29,476 nt of DNA from Plakobranchus ocellatus (Eukaryota > Mollusca > Gastropoda > Plakobranchidae). Positions 1 through 10,900 of the stretch are shown here, one piece after another (within the stretch, counting starts at the first letter, position 1; each line of letters starts with the position of its first letter). The position numbers and the translations under genes are program-made. The notes under the pieces were generated by a model. It did no database searches, was not told the DNA's origin, and saw nothing but the letters and a program-made list of their open reading frames with translations. The stretch lies in assembly GCA_019648995.1 (NCBI GenBank), contig BLXT01000825.1, positions 1,107,083-1,136,558 on the forward strand, written 5' to 3'.

Positions 1-1100
1 AAAAAAAAAAAAAAAAAAAAAACGAAAATTGTCATCATGGTGCAATCCTATTGTGTTTTAAGTCTTTCCTCTTATTCTTCTCCTTCAGGTACCTTGTCTA
101 GAACAGTCATTGGCGATCATATACCTCCATTCAAACCTATTGTTAGTTAACCCCAGTTGTTGCTGCTACCCTTGCCTATCTACCTCGACTGCGTTTGCCT
201 TCAATCTTTCCAGTGATTGCTAAGTGTTCTAAACCCTTGTATCAGCAAATATGGCCTAAAAACTGTAGTTGCCTCTGGAATATGTTTTTAATTAGTGATC
301 GCTCAGGATTAACATCTTTCAGTAGCAAGTCATTGGATTTTTTTTCTGTCCAAGAAATCCTCATCATCCTTCTGATAAACCACTTCGCTACTGCTTCCAG
401 TTTTTTTTGTTTGTTTTATTTTTCTCTTTTTCCTTGTTTATTGCCCAACACTCAATATGTTATACAAAAGTACCATACAAAAGTACCTACCATACATATG
501 TTATCGTTACCCGTTATTTTGGATTCATACTTGTGTTTCTGGTTGCAAGTGTTGGTTTCATTTTTTTAAAAATATATCTTTGGCCATGGCTATTCTTTTA
601 GTTAGTGCATCTGCCATCTGATGTTATCTGGTAACCTAGATATTTGAATATTTTAACGTGTTTGATTTGTTAGCCTTTGCTAACTAGATTGCACTTGGGG
701 TTAGAGGATTTCAATAAGATGACCGCATATTCCGTTTTCTTTACATTCAAAGACAGGCCCATTCTTACCCTCTCTAAAACTACAGTATCTAGAAGTTTTT
801 GGAGTTCTTTGCCAGATTCTGCTATTAAAAAGTGCATCATCTGCATACCTAAGATTATTAATGTTCTCTCCATTTATTTTTAAGCCTGAAATACCACCAA
901 GATTCCTTAAGATTGTTTTACTTTATGAGTTAAAAAGATCAGGAGACCTTACACACCCATGCCCAACACCTCTTTTGATGGATTTGAAATCACTATGTTC
1001 TCCTTCAATTCTTACAGATGTAGTTTGATCCCAGTATAAATTTCTAATAACTCTCAGAATTCCCCATCAAAGTCCAATTTTCTAGCATACGAAACAGTTC

Positions 1101-2457
1101 AACGAGGGAATTTCGAAAAGTATCTGGAAAATGATCATAACTTTTGACCTAGTCAATACTTTAAACAACGGTAAACAACATATTAGGAAAATTCATTTTA
1201 CACTTGGTGTGCAAATTTCAGCACCATCAGTGATTTGAAAATGGCGCCCCCATCGCAGTGTGGTCAAAGCTGGAAATAAGAGCTGCCCGTTTTCTGTTCA
1301 CAAAGGGAACAAAATGTTCCGTAATATACAGAGAAATAGTAAAAAAAAACTACGGTGAACATGCAATGTTGATAACCCAAGAAAAATTAGTGGTATTCTT
1401 GGTTCAAAGACGGCCGAACAAGTTTCCAAAATGAACCAAGGTCTGGACGCCCGAACACAGCAAACAATGACTGAAACACAGCTCGAGTTGATGAGCTCAT
1501 CAAAGTCGACAGAAGAGTGAAACTGAGGGAAAATTCTCTGAAACTTGACATTCACAAAACGAATGTGTATGAAATTGTCCATGATTAATTTGGCTATCGC
1601 AAAGTTTCTGCCAGATGGGTCCTCAAAATGTTGTCAGATGAGCATAAGCGCCAGAGAGTTGAAATATCCCAAATCCTGCTGCACCGGTGTCAACAAGAAG
1701 GTGATGAAACCGTTGATGTAGGGCCTGGCGGGATCATCGTGCCAGGAACAAGCTTCTTGAACAATTCATCACTGGAGATGAAACTTGGTTACACCTGAGC
1801 ACTCCGGACAGAAAACGCGACTCAATGACATAGAAGTACCTGTCCTCTCCTGTCACAAAAAAGTTCAAAGTCCAGCAATCGCCAACAACAGTGATGGCCA
1901 CCGTGTTTTGGGATTCACATGGAATGATCCTTTTAGATATCCTGCCAAAAGGAGAGAGTGTCAATGCTGATCAATATTGTGAAACACTTGACCGGCTGAG
2001 ACATGCCGTTCGACGCAAAAGACCTGGACTCTTGCGTAGCGGAGTTGTACTTCAACACGACAATGCAACCTCCCACACGGCAAAACGCACAAAGGAATCG
2101 CTTGAACGTTACAGGTGGGACATTTTTCCCCATCCAACCCACAGGTAGACCTTGCACCCTCAGACTTTCATCTATTTGGGCCCCTAAAGCGCCACCTGGG
2201 AGGCAAAAAGTTTTAGGATGAAGATGAACTCATTGGTGAAGTTCGTGGTTGGTTTTCAAACCTTGACGCAAACTTTTTCACACAGAGTATAATTATACTC
2301 GCTTCTCCCATGGTGGCAAAAATGCATAGCTGTACATGGGGACTACATAGAAAAGTAGCCAATAAATTTATCTTTCCAATGTGTAAGTTTCATGCTTGTC
2401 AATTAAATACTTTTTGAGTAATTCCATTTTTCTGGTTAATTACCGAACTCCCTCGTA
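1101..2457 (+). mobile_element. Decayed mariner transposon inserted in the LINE
   Basis: Imperfect terminal inverted repeats bound the element: ACGAGGGAATTTCG at the left, and the reverse complement of the right end reads ACGAGGGAGTTCGG; further matches run inward for roughly 30 bases. TA follows the right end at 2456-2457; the left flank is AA, a decayed TA. The LINE motif AFDKVKH stops at the right edge and LFRMLEN resumes at the left edge, so the mariner landed inside an existing LINE copy. Confidence 0.88.
1470..2390 (+). pseudogene. Mariner transposase pseudogene (DD34D)
   Basis: Plus-strand remnant of a mariner transposase, broken by frameshifts and stops. Recognisable parts in order: a helix-turn-helix region near 1490-1590; FGYRKVSARWVLKMLSDEHK (about 1588-1650); a GDETWLH segment near 1775, the first catalytic Asp; VMATVFWDSHG, ILLDILPKGESVNADQYCET and RRKRPGLLRSGVVLQHDNA near 1890-2070, the second Asp; and in another frame LAPSDFHLFGPLK near 2145-2190, the third Asp. 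The spacing between the last two Asp fits DD34D, with a frame change in between. Inactive. Confidence 0.9.
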
Positions 2458-2960
2458 CATGTTTCACTTTGTCAAAAGCCTTAGAATAATCATGAAACAC
2501 AGGTGAAAATCTTTTTGCATTGCTATACATCTTTCTATAAGCATTGTCAAAGTGAATATTGTGTTTCTAGGCCCTTTATGAGACATAAAGCCAAACTGTT
2601 TTGGAGATAATTCTGATTTTAGACTAGCACCATCTATGCATCAAAACACGTTACAGGATTTTTGTAAAATGATTCATCAAACTGATTGTTCTATGAAGTT
2701 CACATTCTGTTGATCCTGGTTTTTAGGCAGTACCATAAAATAGATTTCAAAGATCATCTGGAATTGTACCACTATCTTATATTGCATTGAGAATTTTTAT
2801 TGTTATTGTCACTGCCAGATCTATTCCTATATCATCTAAATGCTTCACTTATTTATCTAGTCCTATGGCTTTTCCATTTTTTTTATTTTCTTTAATGTTG
2901 TTTCTACCTCTTCTTTATGGATAGTTGGGCCTTCTATGTTTTTCCTAAGAAATAAAAAAT

Positions 2961-3280
2961 TATTTTCACAGGCAAGAAAGTTTTTATTTACATTCAAAAC
3001 TGATTCTGATACCAGAACGTTTGGATTCCACGAACACATAAAACAATCTTTATATCATTATCACTATGTATCTCGATCAATTTATTCGCTTTTACCACAG
3101 TCTTCTCGTTAGACACCTTTTGCTCTCCTGTTTTTTGAGTGTAAGATACCAGCTTTATTTCATGGTTTACAGTTAAATTAATTTTCCTCAACCTTTTCAC
3201 ATTTAAAAAAAAAATTGAATGTCTGAATTATTATCATGAGTATGGTAATTATTATATCATTATTATCATTATCATCATCA

Positions 3281-3281
<1 letters not shown>
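2961..3281. other. AT-rich spacer, nothing recognised
   Basis: Between the recognisable edge of the LINE and the ATT microsatellite. A 68-codon minus-strand open frame at 3200-2994 has no family resemblance I recognise and may be chance or degraded LINE. Confidence 0.4.
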
Positions 3282-3342
<61 letters not shown>

Positions 3343-3361
3343 GACAGGGTACCTAAAAAGA

Positions 3362-3414
<53 letters not shown>
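3282..3414. repeat. Facing (ATT)n and (AAT)n microsatellites
   Basis: An uninterrupted ATT run from about 3282 to 3342, preceded by imperfect ATC/ATT repeats from about 3250. It is followed after a roughly 20-base unique spacer by an AAT run at about 3362-3414. The two runs are complementary, so one strand could fold into a stem of more than 50 bp around the spacer. Confidence 0.95.
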
Positions 3415-3415
<1 letters not shown>

Positions 3416-3604
3416 TCCACTGCATTGAGAGGCTTTCACATTCATATTAATCACAAATAGATAGTTGTGCACATAATTGATATATTTAAAACAATGCAAT
3501 TTCGAATCGCAAGAAAATGTGTGTCTCTTCTATAGATATGGTTGATCAAGTAGTGTATGGAATGAAGCAATGATTGTTTTGCAAGGTTTTAAGTTACTGT
3601 CCAT

Positions 3605-3800
3605 AGGTCCAGTGCTCATCAGGTAGGGCATTTGGGTACCTCGTGAGAGGTCCCTAACTGAAATCCCAGTCAAGATAATTTTCCATTGCTTCTCTATGTC
3701 CACCATGCACTTAATTAGTAGCCAAGTTGTTAAAGATCAGGGAAAGTAAAGGCGGCAAGGAAAGCAATGGAAAACTACCTCAGAATGCCATTTACTTAAG
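3605..3800 (+). mobile_element. SINE copy 1, tRNA-derived body with internal hairpin
   Basis: Shares the body block TTTTCCATTGCT, a nearby GCACTTAATTAGTAGC-like stretch and the head-end AATCCCAGTC with the SINE at 27880-28136, so both are copies of one family. The head is degenerate (B-box-like region near 3650-3667). This copy also has a perfect 13-bp inverted repeat, TTTTCCATTGCTT at 3679-3691 and its complement at 3762-3774, seen only in part in the other copy. Ends are approximate. Confidence 0.65.
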
Positions 3801-5160
3801 AAATAAAGGCACATTCTGTTAGAAATTAGAGCACGAAAAAAAGGCTCTAAAATTTATGAAAACATTAAAACTTGTGCAACGCCCTACAAAAAGGTGAACA
3901 CTTCAATCTAATCAAATGTACTCAAATTAAGGATAGAAAGAGCTAGCTAGTTCATTTTGGACTTAAATATTTTTGAATTATCAAGGAATTACAGTTCATA
4001 AGTATACTATACCTACATCCAGATCTGATACATGTTATCAAAGAAACTTTTGATGTTATTTCAAGATAAGAGAATGTCCATGTATAAAAATAAAGAAGAA
4101 AAAAATACTCTCTTCTTAAGGTTCTCACTTTCACATTATTTCTTTCCTTTGCAATGAGTTTCTAAAGTATTTTGCACTCTTAAAATGTAAGCGGACCAAC
4201 CCTTAGAAAACAATTTTTTCTGCTGAATGGTAAAATGAATAACGATATGGAAAGTTTACAAAAGAGGATTTCATTAAAAATAAAAATGCACTGATAGTAC
4301 ATAAAAGAATACTGACAAGTTTTGAAAAAAGTGAAAATAAAACAGAGTGCTGTGAAAATAAAACAGAGTGCTTGACAAAATATTCAATAACGATGATTTT
4401 TTATTGAAGAAAAAGAAGGAAAAATTTGGACTTAATATAAATCTGGATATACAGAATACTTTTATACGCAATATCATGCAACATCATTAAACATATAGGT
4501 GGAGTATAATGTAATTTGATTTATTATGAATGCAAGTTTGCAACATATTTCTTCTTACTGAAATTAACAAAAAAAAAAAAAAACAAGCAAAAAAAAAATC
4601 AATCACACATTTATAATACACAACTCCTTTTCACTCATCAATTTAGTGGAAAATAAAAGTCACTTTAATATAAATGTATACGTGTATAAGCTTCTCAAAG
4701 GCACTGATTCCTTATCCTACACCAAAAAATTATATTGAATTCAATATACTTCCCATATTGAATTTGTGGAGAAATTTTTCTTTAAATAATCTTTTCCATC
4801 AAAATCCAGTCAAGCTTAACAAACAAAATTTGAAATACAAAATGAACACAAATTTTTACCCTGAACAAATCTCTTTCTTTGGTCTAAAAAGCTTTAATAA
4901 CTACTTGTAATGCTACTAGCAATAAAACAGCAAGAAATAAAGCTACTGGTGCCGTAAATTAAATGTTAATTCTATGAGAGAAACTTCATTTGATTTAATC
5001 ATTGCAGACTTGTGTTGCTGCTGCTTTGTTAGGACTACTATCATAAGCACTGTTTCAGTACTACTACTTGCCTGTTTTTCTCTGAATCCAATGTTTGACA
5101 CAATATCTGAAAAAACTTCTCTTTCATTCAAAAGATAATCCCAAATTGAACAAAGTCATT
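3801..5160. other. AT-rich intergenic stretch, nothing coding
   Basis: No gene, exon-like block or transposon end recognised. It contains a perfect 21-bp direct duplication at 4331-4351 and 4352-4372 and short A runs near 4569-4600. Open frames here are short and of biased composition. Confidence 0.5.
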
Positions 5161-7232
5161 GCACAGTAAAATGTAACTTTTTATGTTGAGATCATGGTGT
5201 GATATCATAAAGCTTATATCAAAAGAACAAAATAAAAAGCTCTATTACCACAAAGGAAGTGAAAAGTCCTTAACTGGAATATTATCAAAGGTCCTAAAAT
5301 GGACTAATTTACATTAAATTTTTAAAATTAAGGGCCTCACTGTAATCAAACTAAAGTTTGCTGAGGGTAAAAAGAGGTAGGTGTAACAAGAGGTAGGAAC
5401 TGACTCGTCAAGGCATATGATATTGCATTGGAAACAAATATATTGTAATACATCACAATTATGAATTTCTATTGCAGGAATATGAGAACATTATTTTGTT
5501 TCTTGGATTCTACAAAAGAAAAGAAAAATTAAAAAAAAACAAAATAGCTGCTAAGAAAAAAAATGTTATGTAGATCAAATAATTGTATGGTTTCTTCTTT
5601 AATACCAGTTGTATTGTTAAATTGATTTAAATCAAGCAAAATAAATTGCACACTAAAATGTAACTTTTAATATTGAGATAGTGGTGTAATATCAATATAG
5701 TATAGCTTATATTGAAACTATAAAATAAAAAGCTTTGTTATCATAAGAAAAGCTTAAACTCTGATATTTAATATTGCAAATGTCTGTTTTATGGATATAT
5801 GCATTGCAGGTCTTACAGAAACACTACTCTGTTTCTTGGAGTTTGCAATAGAGGACAAAAAAAATTAAAGCAAACTATAAAACCTCTGGCTGAAAAAAAA
5901 ACAAAAAGAAATAAAAAAAAACTTTATATAGACAAGAGAATTGTCTGGTCTCTTCTTTGACATCCGTTACATTGTCTGATAGCAGTATATTTAAAAAAAT
6001 AGTATGAATGGAGGGATGATATTAAATTAAAAAAAAAAATTACAGTAAAATATAACTTTAAAAGTTGGGATTTTGGTGTAATATCATTATAGACAAACTT
6101 TGTTACCACAAGAAAAGTCAAAAATCCAAAACTGCATAGTTATCAAAGGTCAAAAAATGGACAATCTTAAGTTATATTACTCAGTGAGATCCACTGTATT
6201 AAAAACTAAATTTTTGCGAGGGTATTAAGAGGTAGGGAACTGATTTGTCACGCATAGGACATTGGAAGAATATTGCGCCCTGGACTAAAGATATGAGTCA
6301 GAAATTATCTAATACAAGACTAAACAATATTGGAAACCAGCAACAATCAGAGGTGAATATCTGCTGAGAGAGTGCCAGCTCTGACATCCAATATTGTGAA
6401 TGGCTGTTTTATGGGTATGCATAGCAGGAGTTACAGGAACTATATTTTGTCACTTGGATTTTGCAAAATAAGAAAACAAAAAAATAGGCAAACTATAAAA
6501 TCTCTGACTGCAAAGAAAAAAAATGTTATACAGAATTGAAAATTGTCTGGTTTCTTCTGCGCTATCGTCACATTGTCTAGTATTACTACATATAAAACAA
6601 CAACAACAAAAAAAAAACGCCAAACAAAAAAATAACTATTTCTGAATAAAAGAGTTAGATTAAATTAAAAAAAAATTATTTGTACAGAAAAGTGTAACTT
6701 TTAAAGTTCAGATCATGATGTAATATCATTGTAGCTTATATCAAAAATATGTAATATCAATATAGCCTATATCAAAACCACAACCGAAAAGCTTTGTTAC
6801 CACAAGAGAAATCAAAAGTCATAAAGTGTACACTTATCAAAGGTCCTAAAATGGACTATTTTACATTATATGATTAAATGGGTCCCATTGTATTGAAACT
6901 AAATTTTTCAAAGGCGATAATACGAGGTAGAGTCAACAAAAGGTAAGGAACTGGTTTGCCATATATATGACATTGGAAGCAAATAATGCTGTGCCCTGAT
7001 TCAAAGACATACATCTGAAATTATCTTATAGAAAACACTATATCTGATATTGCAAATGGCTGTTTTATTGATATCCATTGCAGGAGTTACTGGAACTCTA
7101 TTGAATGACTAGGATTTTGCAATTCAAGAAAAAAAAATTAAAGTGAACCATAAAATCTCTGAATGGGAATAAAGTGTGATATGGACAAGAAAATTATCTG
7201 GTTTCTTCTATGCTATCAGTTACATTGTTAGA
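5161..7232. repeat. Diverged tandem array, four copies of a roughly 400-640 bp unit
   Basis: Copies start near 5161, 5649, 6041 and 6683. Each begins with a variant of ACAGTAAAATGTAACTTTT. Then come a TATCATTATAGCTTATATC-like segment, an AAAGCTTTGTTACCACAAG-like segment, TATCAAAGGTCCTAAAATGG, GAGGTAGGAACTG, a TTGCAGGAGTTACAGGAAC-like segment and a close of TCTGGTTTCTTCT followed by an ACATTGT variant. Copy 2 lacks the middle part and is shortest. The copies are clearly diverged, so the array is old. No protein-coding potential seen. It lies downstream of the PYROXD2 stop codon; the family is unknown to me. Confidence 0.8.
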
Positions 7233-7899
7233 TTGTGTGACACCCAAATATCAATCAACAACAGGATTAATAAAATAGAGAGAGAAAAAAATAATGTTAT
7301 TCTCTTTTCCTTTTTAACTTAGTTATAAAGAAATTCATATTTTTTTTTAAACCCTGGAGAATGACATTTCTGAAAGCATTTTAAAAACCAAAAAACAAAA
7401 CAGAAAAAAAAACAACAAAAAAACCACACACACATACAAATATTTAAGTGTAACCTCCTCATAAGAAATATCTCTATTATTCCATCTATTTCCTTTCTTC
7501 TTTTTTTTTTTTCAGGGAAAACATGATCATTTCAATTTTTTAAAATTCTGTTACAATTGCTTTGAAAACCTTCATTAAAACACGCTCTCTCATAATTTAA
7601 TACAAGTCTTATCAGGATTGAAACCTAACACTTTCATTGAATGCAGCTTTATATGTCTTTGTGTGAAATAATTATAGATTTATATCACATATCAAGTCAA
7701 TAAAACATAACCTAATAATATATTTAAGAGGGAAGTACAATTTGATGGTTTTAAAGTGGGTATTATGTGATGATGTAATTTTGAGAAATAAATAATTTTA
7801 TAAAACATGTTGTTTTTTCTTTTTTTTTGGTTTCTTTGTTATCAATGTCTTTAAGGTTTGATGAGCTTGATACACTTGTAAGCTTCTTTCCATCACTCT
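7233..7899 (-). other. PYROXD2 3' UTR / 3' flank
   Basis: Follows the stop codon at 7900. Very AT-rich, with A and T runs. A TATAAA variant polyadenylation signal is possible on the minus strand at about 7802-7797, about 100 nt past the stop. There is no clear AATAAA close by, so the transcript end is undetermined. Confidence 0.4.
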
Positions 7900-7976
7900 T
7901 CATTTTGACAATGCCTTGAAGTCACCTAGAACTGCTTTCGCCGCTAATCGTCCTGGTGAGCCCATCACTCCCCCAC
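7900..7976 (-). CDS. PYROXD2: PYROXD2 coding exon 16: end of FAD signature and stop codon
   Basis: Residues 558-582 after a split glycine: [20 protein letters not shown] and then ALSK, stop TGA at 7902-7900. Joined to exon 15 it gives [13 protein letters not shown], the C-terminal FAD-contacting motif of CrtI-like proteins. It lies 3.7 kb from exon 15, beyond three intronic transposons. I recall AAGRNAA after VMG in vertebrates; here it is SPGRLAA. Confidence 0.94.
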
Positions 7977-10900
7977 CTATAAAAGTATATATATGTACAA
8001 AATCAGATTTGCTTAGATGCAAGATCTATAATACAAGGACATATTATATATTTCAGAAAAAATTATGAACGTTGAGTAACTATTGATATATTCAGAATTT
8101 GTTCTGTCTGGAAACGAGTGGCTGTTGTGTTCATATCAATACAGGTCTTCTGTTGCAACAAAACAAAACAAAAACACTCCACAAAGAATAGCTCTATATA
8201 GATTAATATTCCAATCTTTAAAACATCATTCACTCCAAAGCATCTGTTTTATGTCTATATTTAAAAGGTTTTGAATTCTACTAATCAGTCTCACTTTTTT
8301 TTTAAATATATTTTAAAAAATAAATACAGTCGACTTCACTTGAGTCGACTTTGTGTGATTTGATTTTCTTTTGAGTTGATCGTAAATCCAATGAATGTTC
8401 CCTGATGTGGAAGTTTTATAGCAAAGAATAAACTGATGAGTCAATGCTGACTTAGCCATCATGATGGTCAAATAGATCCTTTTATTTTGACCCAGCTCTT
8501 TTTGTTCTTACAAAGTTTATTGGTATAAACTGATCTTTTCTTTCTGTGACTTGTCCTGAAGTCAAGGAACGCAGTGTCTGTAATGAATTGTCCTACAGCT
8601 TCCTGCCGAAGGTCACAGCACAACTTTGGCCATGATAAAATAACATCACTTTCAAGACTTGCTTTGTAATATGCCTTCCAACTATAGATATAACCATCAT
8701 CTCCCCTTCCCCAAGCTAGGCTGTTACACTACAAATGCCTTGCCCACCACCCTAAATCAACTTGTCTAGTCTCTGTGTTTGAGTCAATATTGTGTAACAT
8801 AGGGCCCTGCCCAACTTGTCTTCCCAGCTTTGTCTAGGCTACAGGTTGATTGACAAAGATGTCACTTAAAGCGATGTGCAAGCCAATAAGCTATGCAAAA
8901 TTGCAACAAACACAAAGGCTCCAAGCTTTATAAGAGCACGATGAGGAAGAAAAAAACAATGCCAGCACAGTAACTGTACCATCACATACTGACTGCACTC
9001 TGGATTTTTATCCCGAACCTAGATCTAAGCCATGAGTAGTCACTGAACTTCATTCCATTCTACTGAGTTGACCACACATAACGTAATTAGAACAGTTCAA
9101 CCTGATTGTTTCTCTTCTGTTGAATGTGAGCTTTGATAAGATTTTACTAATCTCTTCTCTTGATAGATGTGTAGATGTTGCATGGATAAGACGATGTTGT
9201 TTTCAATTTCCACAAGACATCAACTTATCAGTGGTCAACTGTGTATACCAATTATGACTCTTTTTCTCAGCTTTCTAGCTTAGTAATATTCAGCCATTCA
9301 TTTTTATTCTTCCATCATCAATATATTTATATTTTTGCTTCTGACATTGTTTGCCACTAGTTTTTAACTGATCTTGTATCTTGTTTAATATTGCTGCAAT
9401 TTGTCAACCTTATTACATCTTGGTCAAACTTTTCTTTTAGACAAATTTTAGTAACAGTATAACGACATCTTTGGCTTAAGCCTAAAACAAAATCTTTGCA
9501 TTTGGGCTTAACTGTTGATAGGAATAATCATTTATCAAGATATCAAATTAGTCAGTTGAAACTAATTTCATTGTTTGTTTTTAACCAATGATAAGAATTA
9601 TTCAGTTTCCCTACAATTGATGACATTTAAAGGAGGGACAGACATCACAAAGTGCACAAAAATATCCATTATTAACTCTTTAACCAGTTATTTTTTAACT
9701 CATTTTTTGTGGGGTTTTTTTTACTTGTCAACAAAAAAATTACAGGGTGTATTTTTAAAATGCCCATAAATCACTCAATTTTTGTTTCAGCTTATTGTCC
9801 AATACACTAAATGAAAGGGAAAAGAACAGAGTACACTGTGAAAACAAAATTATATTACTTTTTCTTGTAATGTTGTGTTATTGTGAGTGCAAAAAATGGT
9901 AAAAAATAAATTGTTCTAAATTTACATAATGCTCACATACCTTTTGTCCAATAAATTTTGTCCCATCAAATAAATTAGCTAGTACTCCGAATGGGACAAA
10001 GGGTAGGTATTTATCTATAATTTGTGCATGTTTTATGTTGATTGAACAATAATTAGCAAAGATATAGCTGTTTTTGAACGTCAGGGTAAAGGAAAAAATT
10101 ACATCAATTTTCTATATAAATTCACTGAATCTACGCGAAACCCAATACAACACCTAAAACTATTTTTTATTTACATGGACCTGCTATCTTTTTCGTCTAT
10201 AACCAATGAATAAACCAATTTCTGGGCCTTTTCAGCGGACATTCATGATGTTTTTGCAGGTTTACTTTCCTCTTCTCTCATTGTTTACACAATAACTGTT
10301 ACTAGGAAAGGAGATAGTATTGAAAAACAATTTAAAAAAACCACCACAAAAACAGCATTGTCTAGCAGATTTGGCTCAAAAACAGAGGTGGAACCTCTAC
10401 ACAAAGGTTATTTCCATTTATATTGACTTACTTTTCGTTTTTAATTAGTATCACATTTATATATAAGCTACTTGTTCATGTACGGTGAGAGCGTTTTTGA
10501 CTGGATAAGCCCTTGGTTTGAGAAACGCTCTGAGCATTTTTGACTGATTAAAGAGTTAACTGATTCACTACCCACACATATTTTACAACTGGACACAGGG
10601 GTAGAATGGGATTTTTCTAAAATTGGCTATCATTTTGTAAAAAGCTAACACAGGAATTTTCTACAGGATAAAACTATACAAATTATATATCAAATTGAAG
10701 GGAATTGGATATAGTTTCTATAAATAAGCATCAAAAAAGAAAATTTATTCATTTTACATTTTGAAAAACTGGATAAAAAAAATTTGTAAAAAAAATTTCA
10801 ACAAAATATGACGATGTATAGCACAGTAGTAAATCTATTGATAATCTATCGGCCTTGAAAGGTAGATTTTTATAAATTGTGATTACATAGGCATTTAAAC

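Larger units (their letters stand above)
95..2960 (-). mobile_element. RTE-type LINE remnant (RT and C-terminal part), split by a mariner
   Basis: Read on the minus strand in several frames, this holds successive pieces of a non-LTR reverse transcriptase. Near 2950-2860 is a segment like E.L.KIKKMEKP. Near 2600-2530 is GPRNTIFTLTMLIERCIAM, then AFDKVKH at about 2480. After the mariner come [35 protein letters not shown] (about 1050-990) and KSIKRGV, then AESGKELQKLLDT and GLSLNVKKTE (830-730), and FKYLGYQITSDGRC (about 640). The C-terminal tail has LEHLAITGKIEGKRSRGR (about 220-165) and ends RQGT-stop near 95. Many stops and frameshifts show it is dead. The endonuclease domain was not found, so it is 5'-truncated. 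The RTE-clade assignment rests on the motif style. Confidence 0.85.

Noticed and set aside
195..569. 124-codon plus-strand open frame
   Set aside because: It is antisense to the LINE C-terminal region, whose minus-strand motifs (GKIEGKRSRGR) explain the sequence.
3178..3420. Minus-strand frame of poly-Leu and poly-Asn
   Set aside because: Product of the facing ATT/AAT microsatellites, not a gene.
9051..9090. Possible additional pogo-like terminus (CTGAGTTGACC) inside the 8327 element
   Set aside because: Too short and lacks the outer CAGTC and TA; the end at 9241 matches better.
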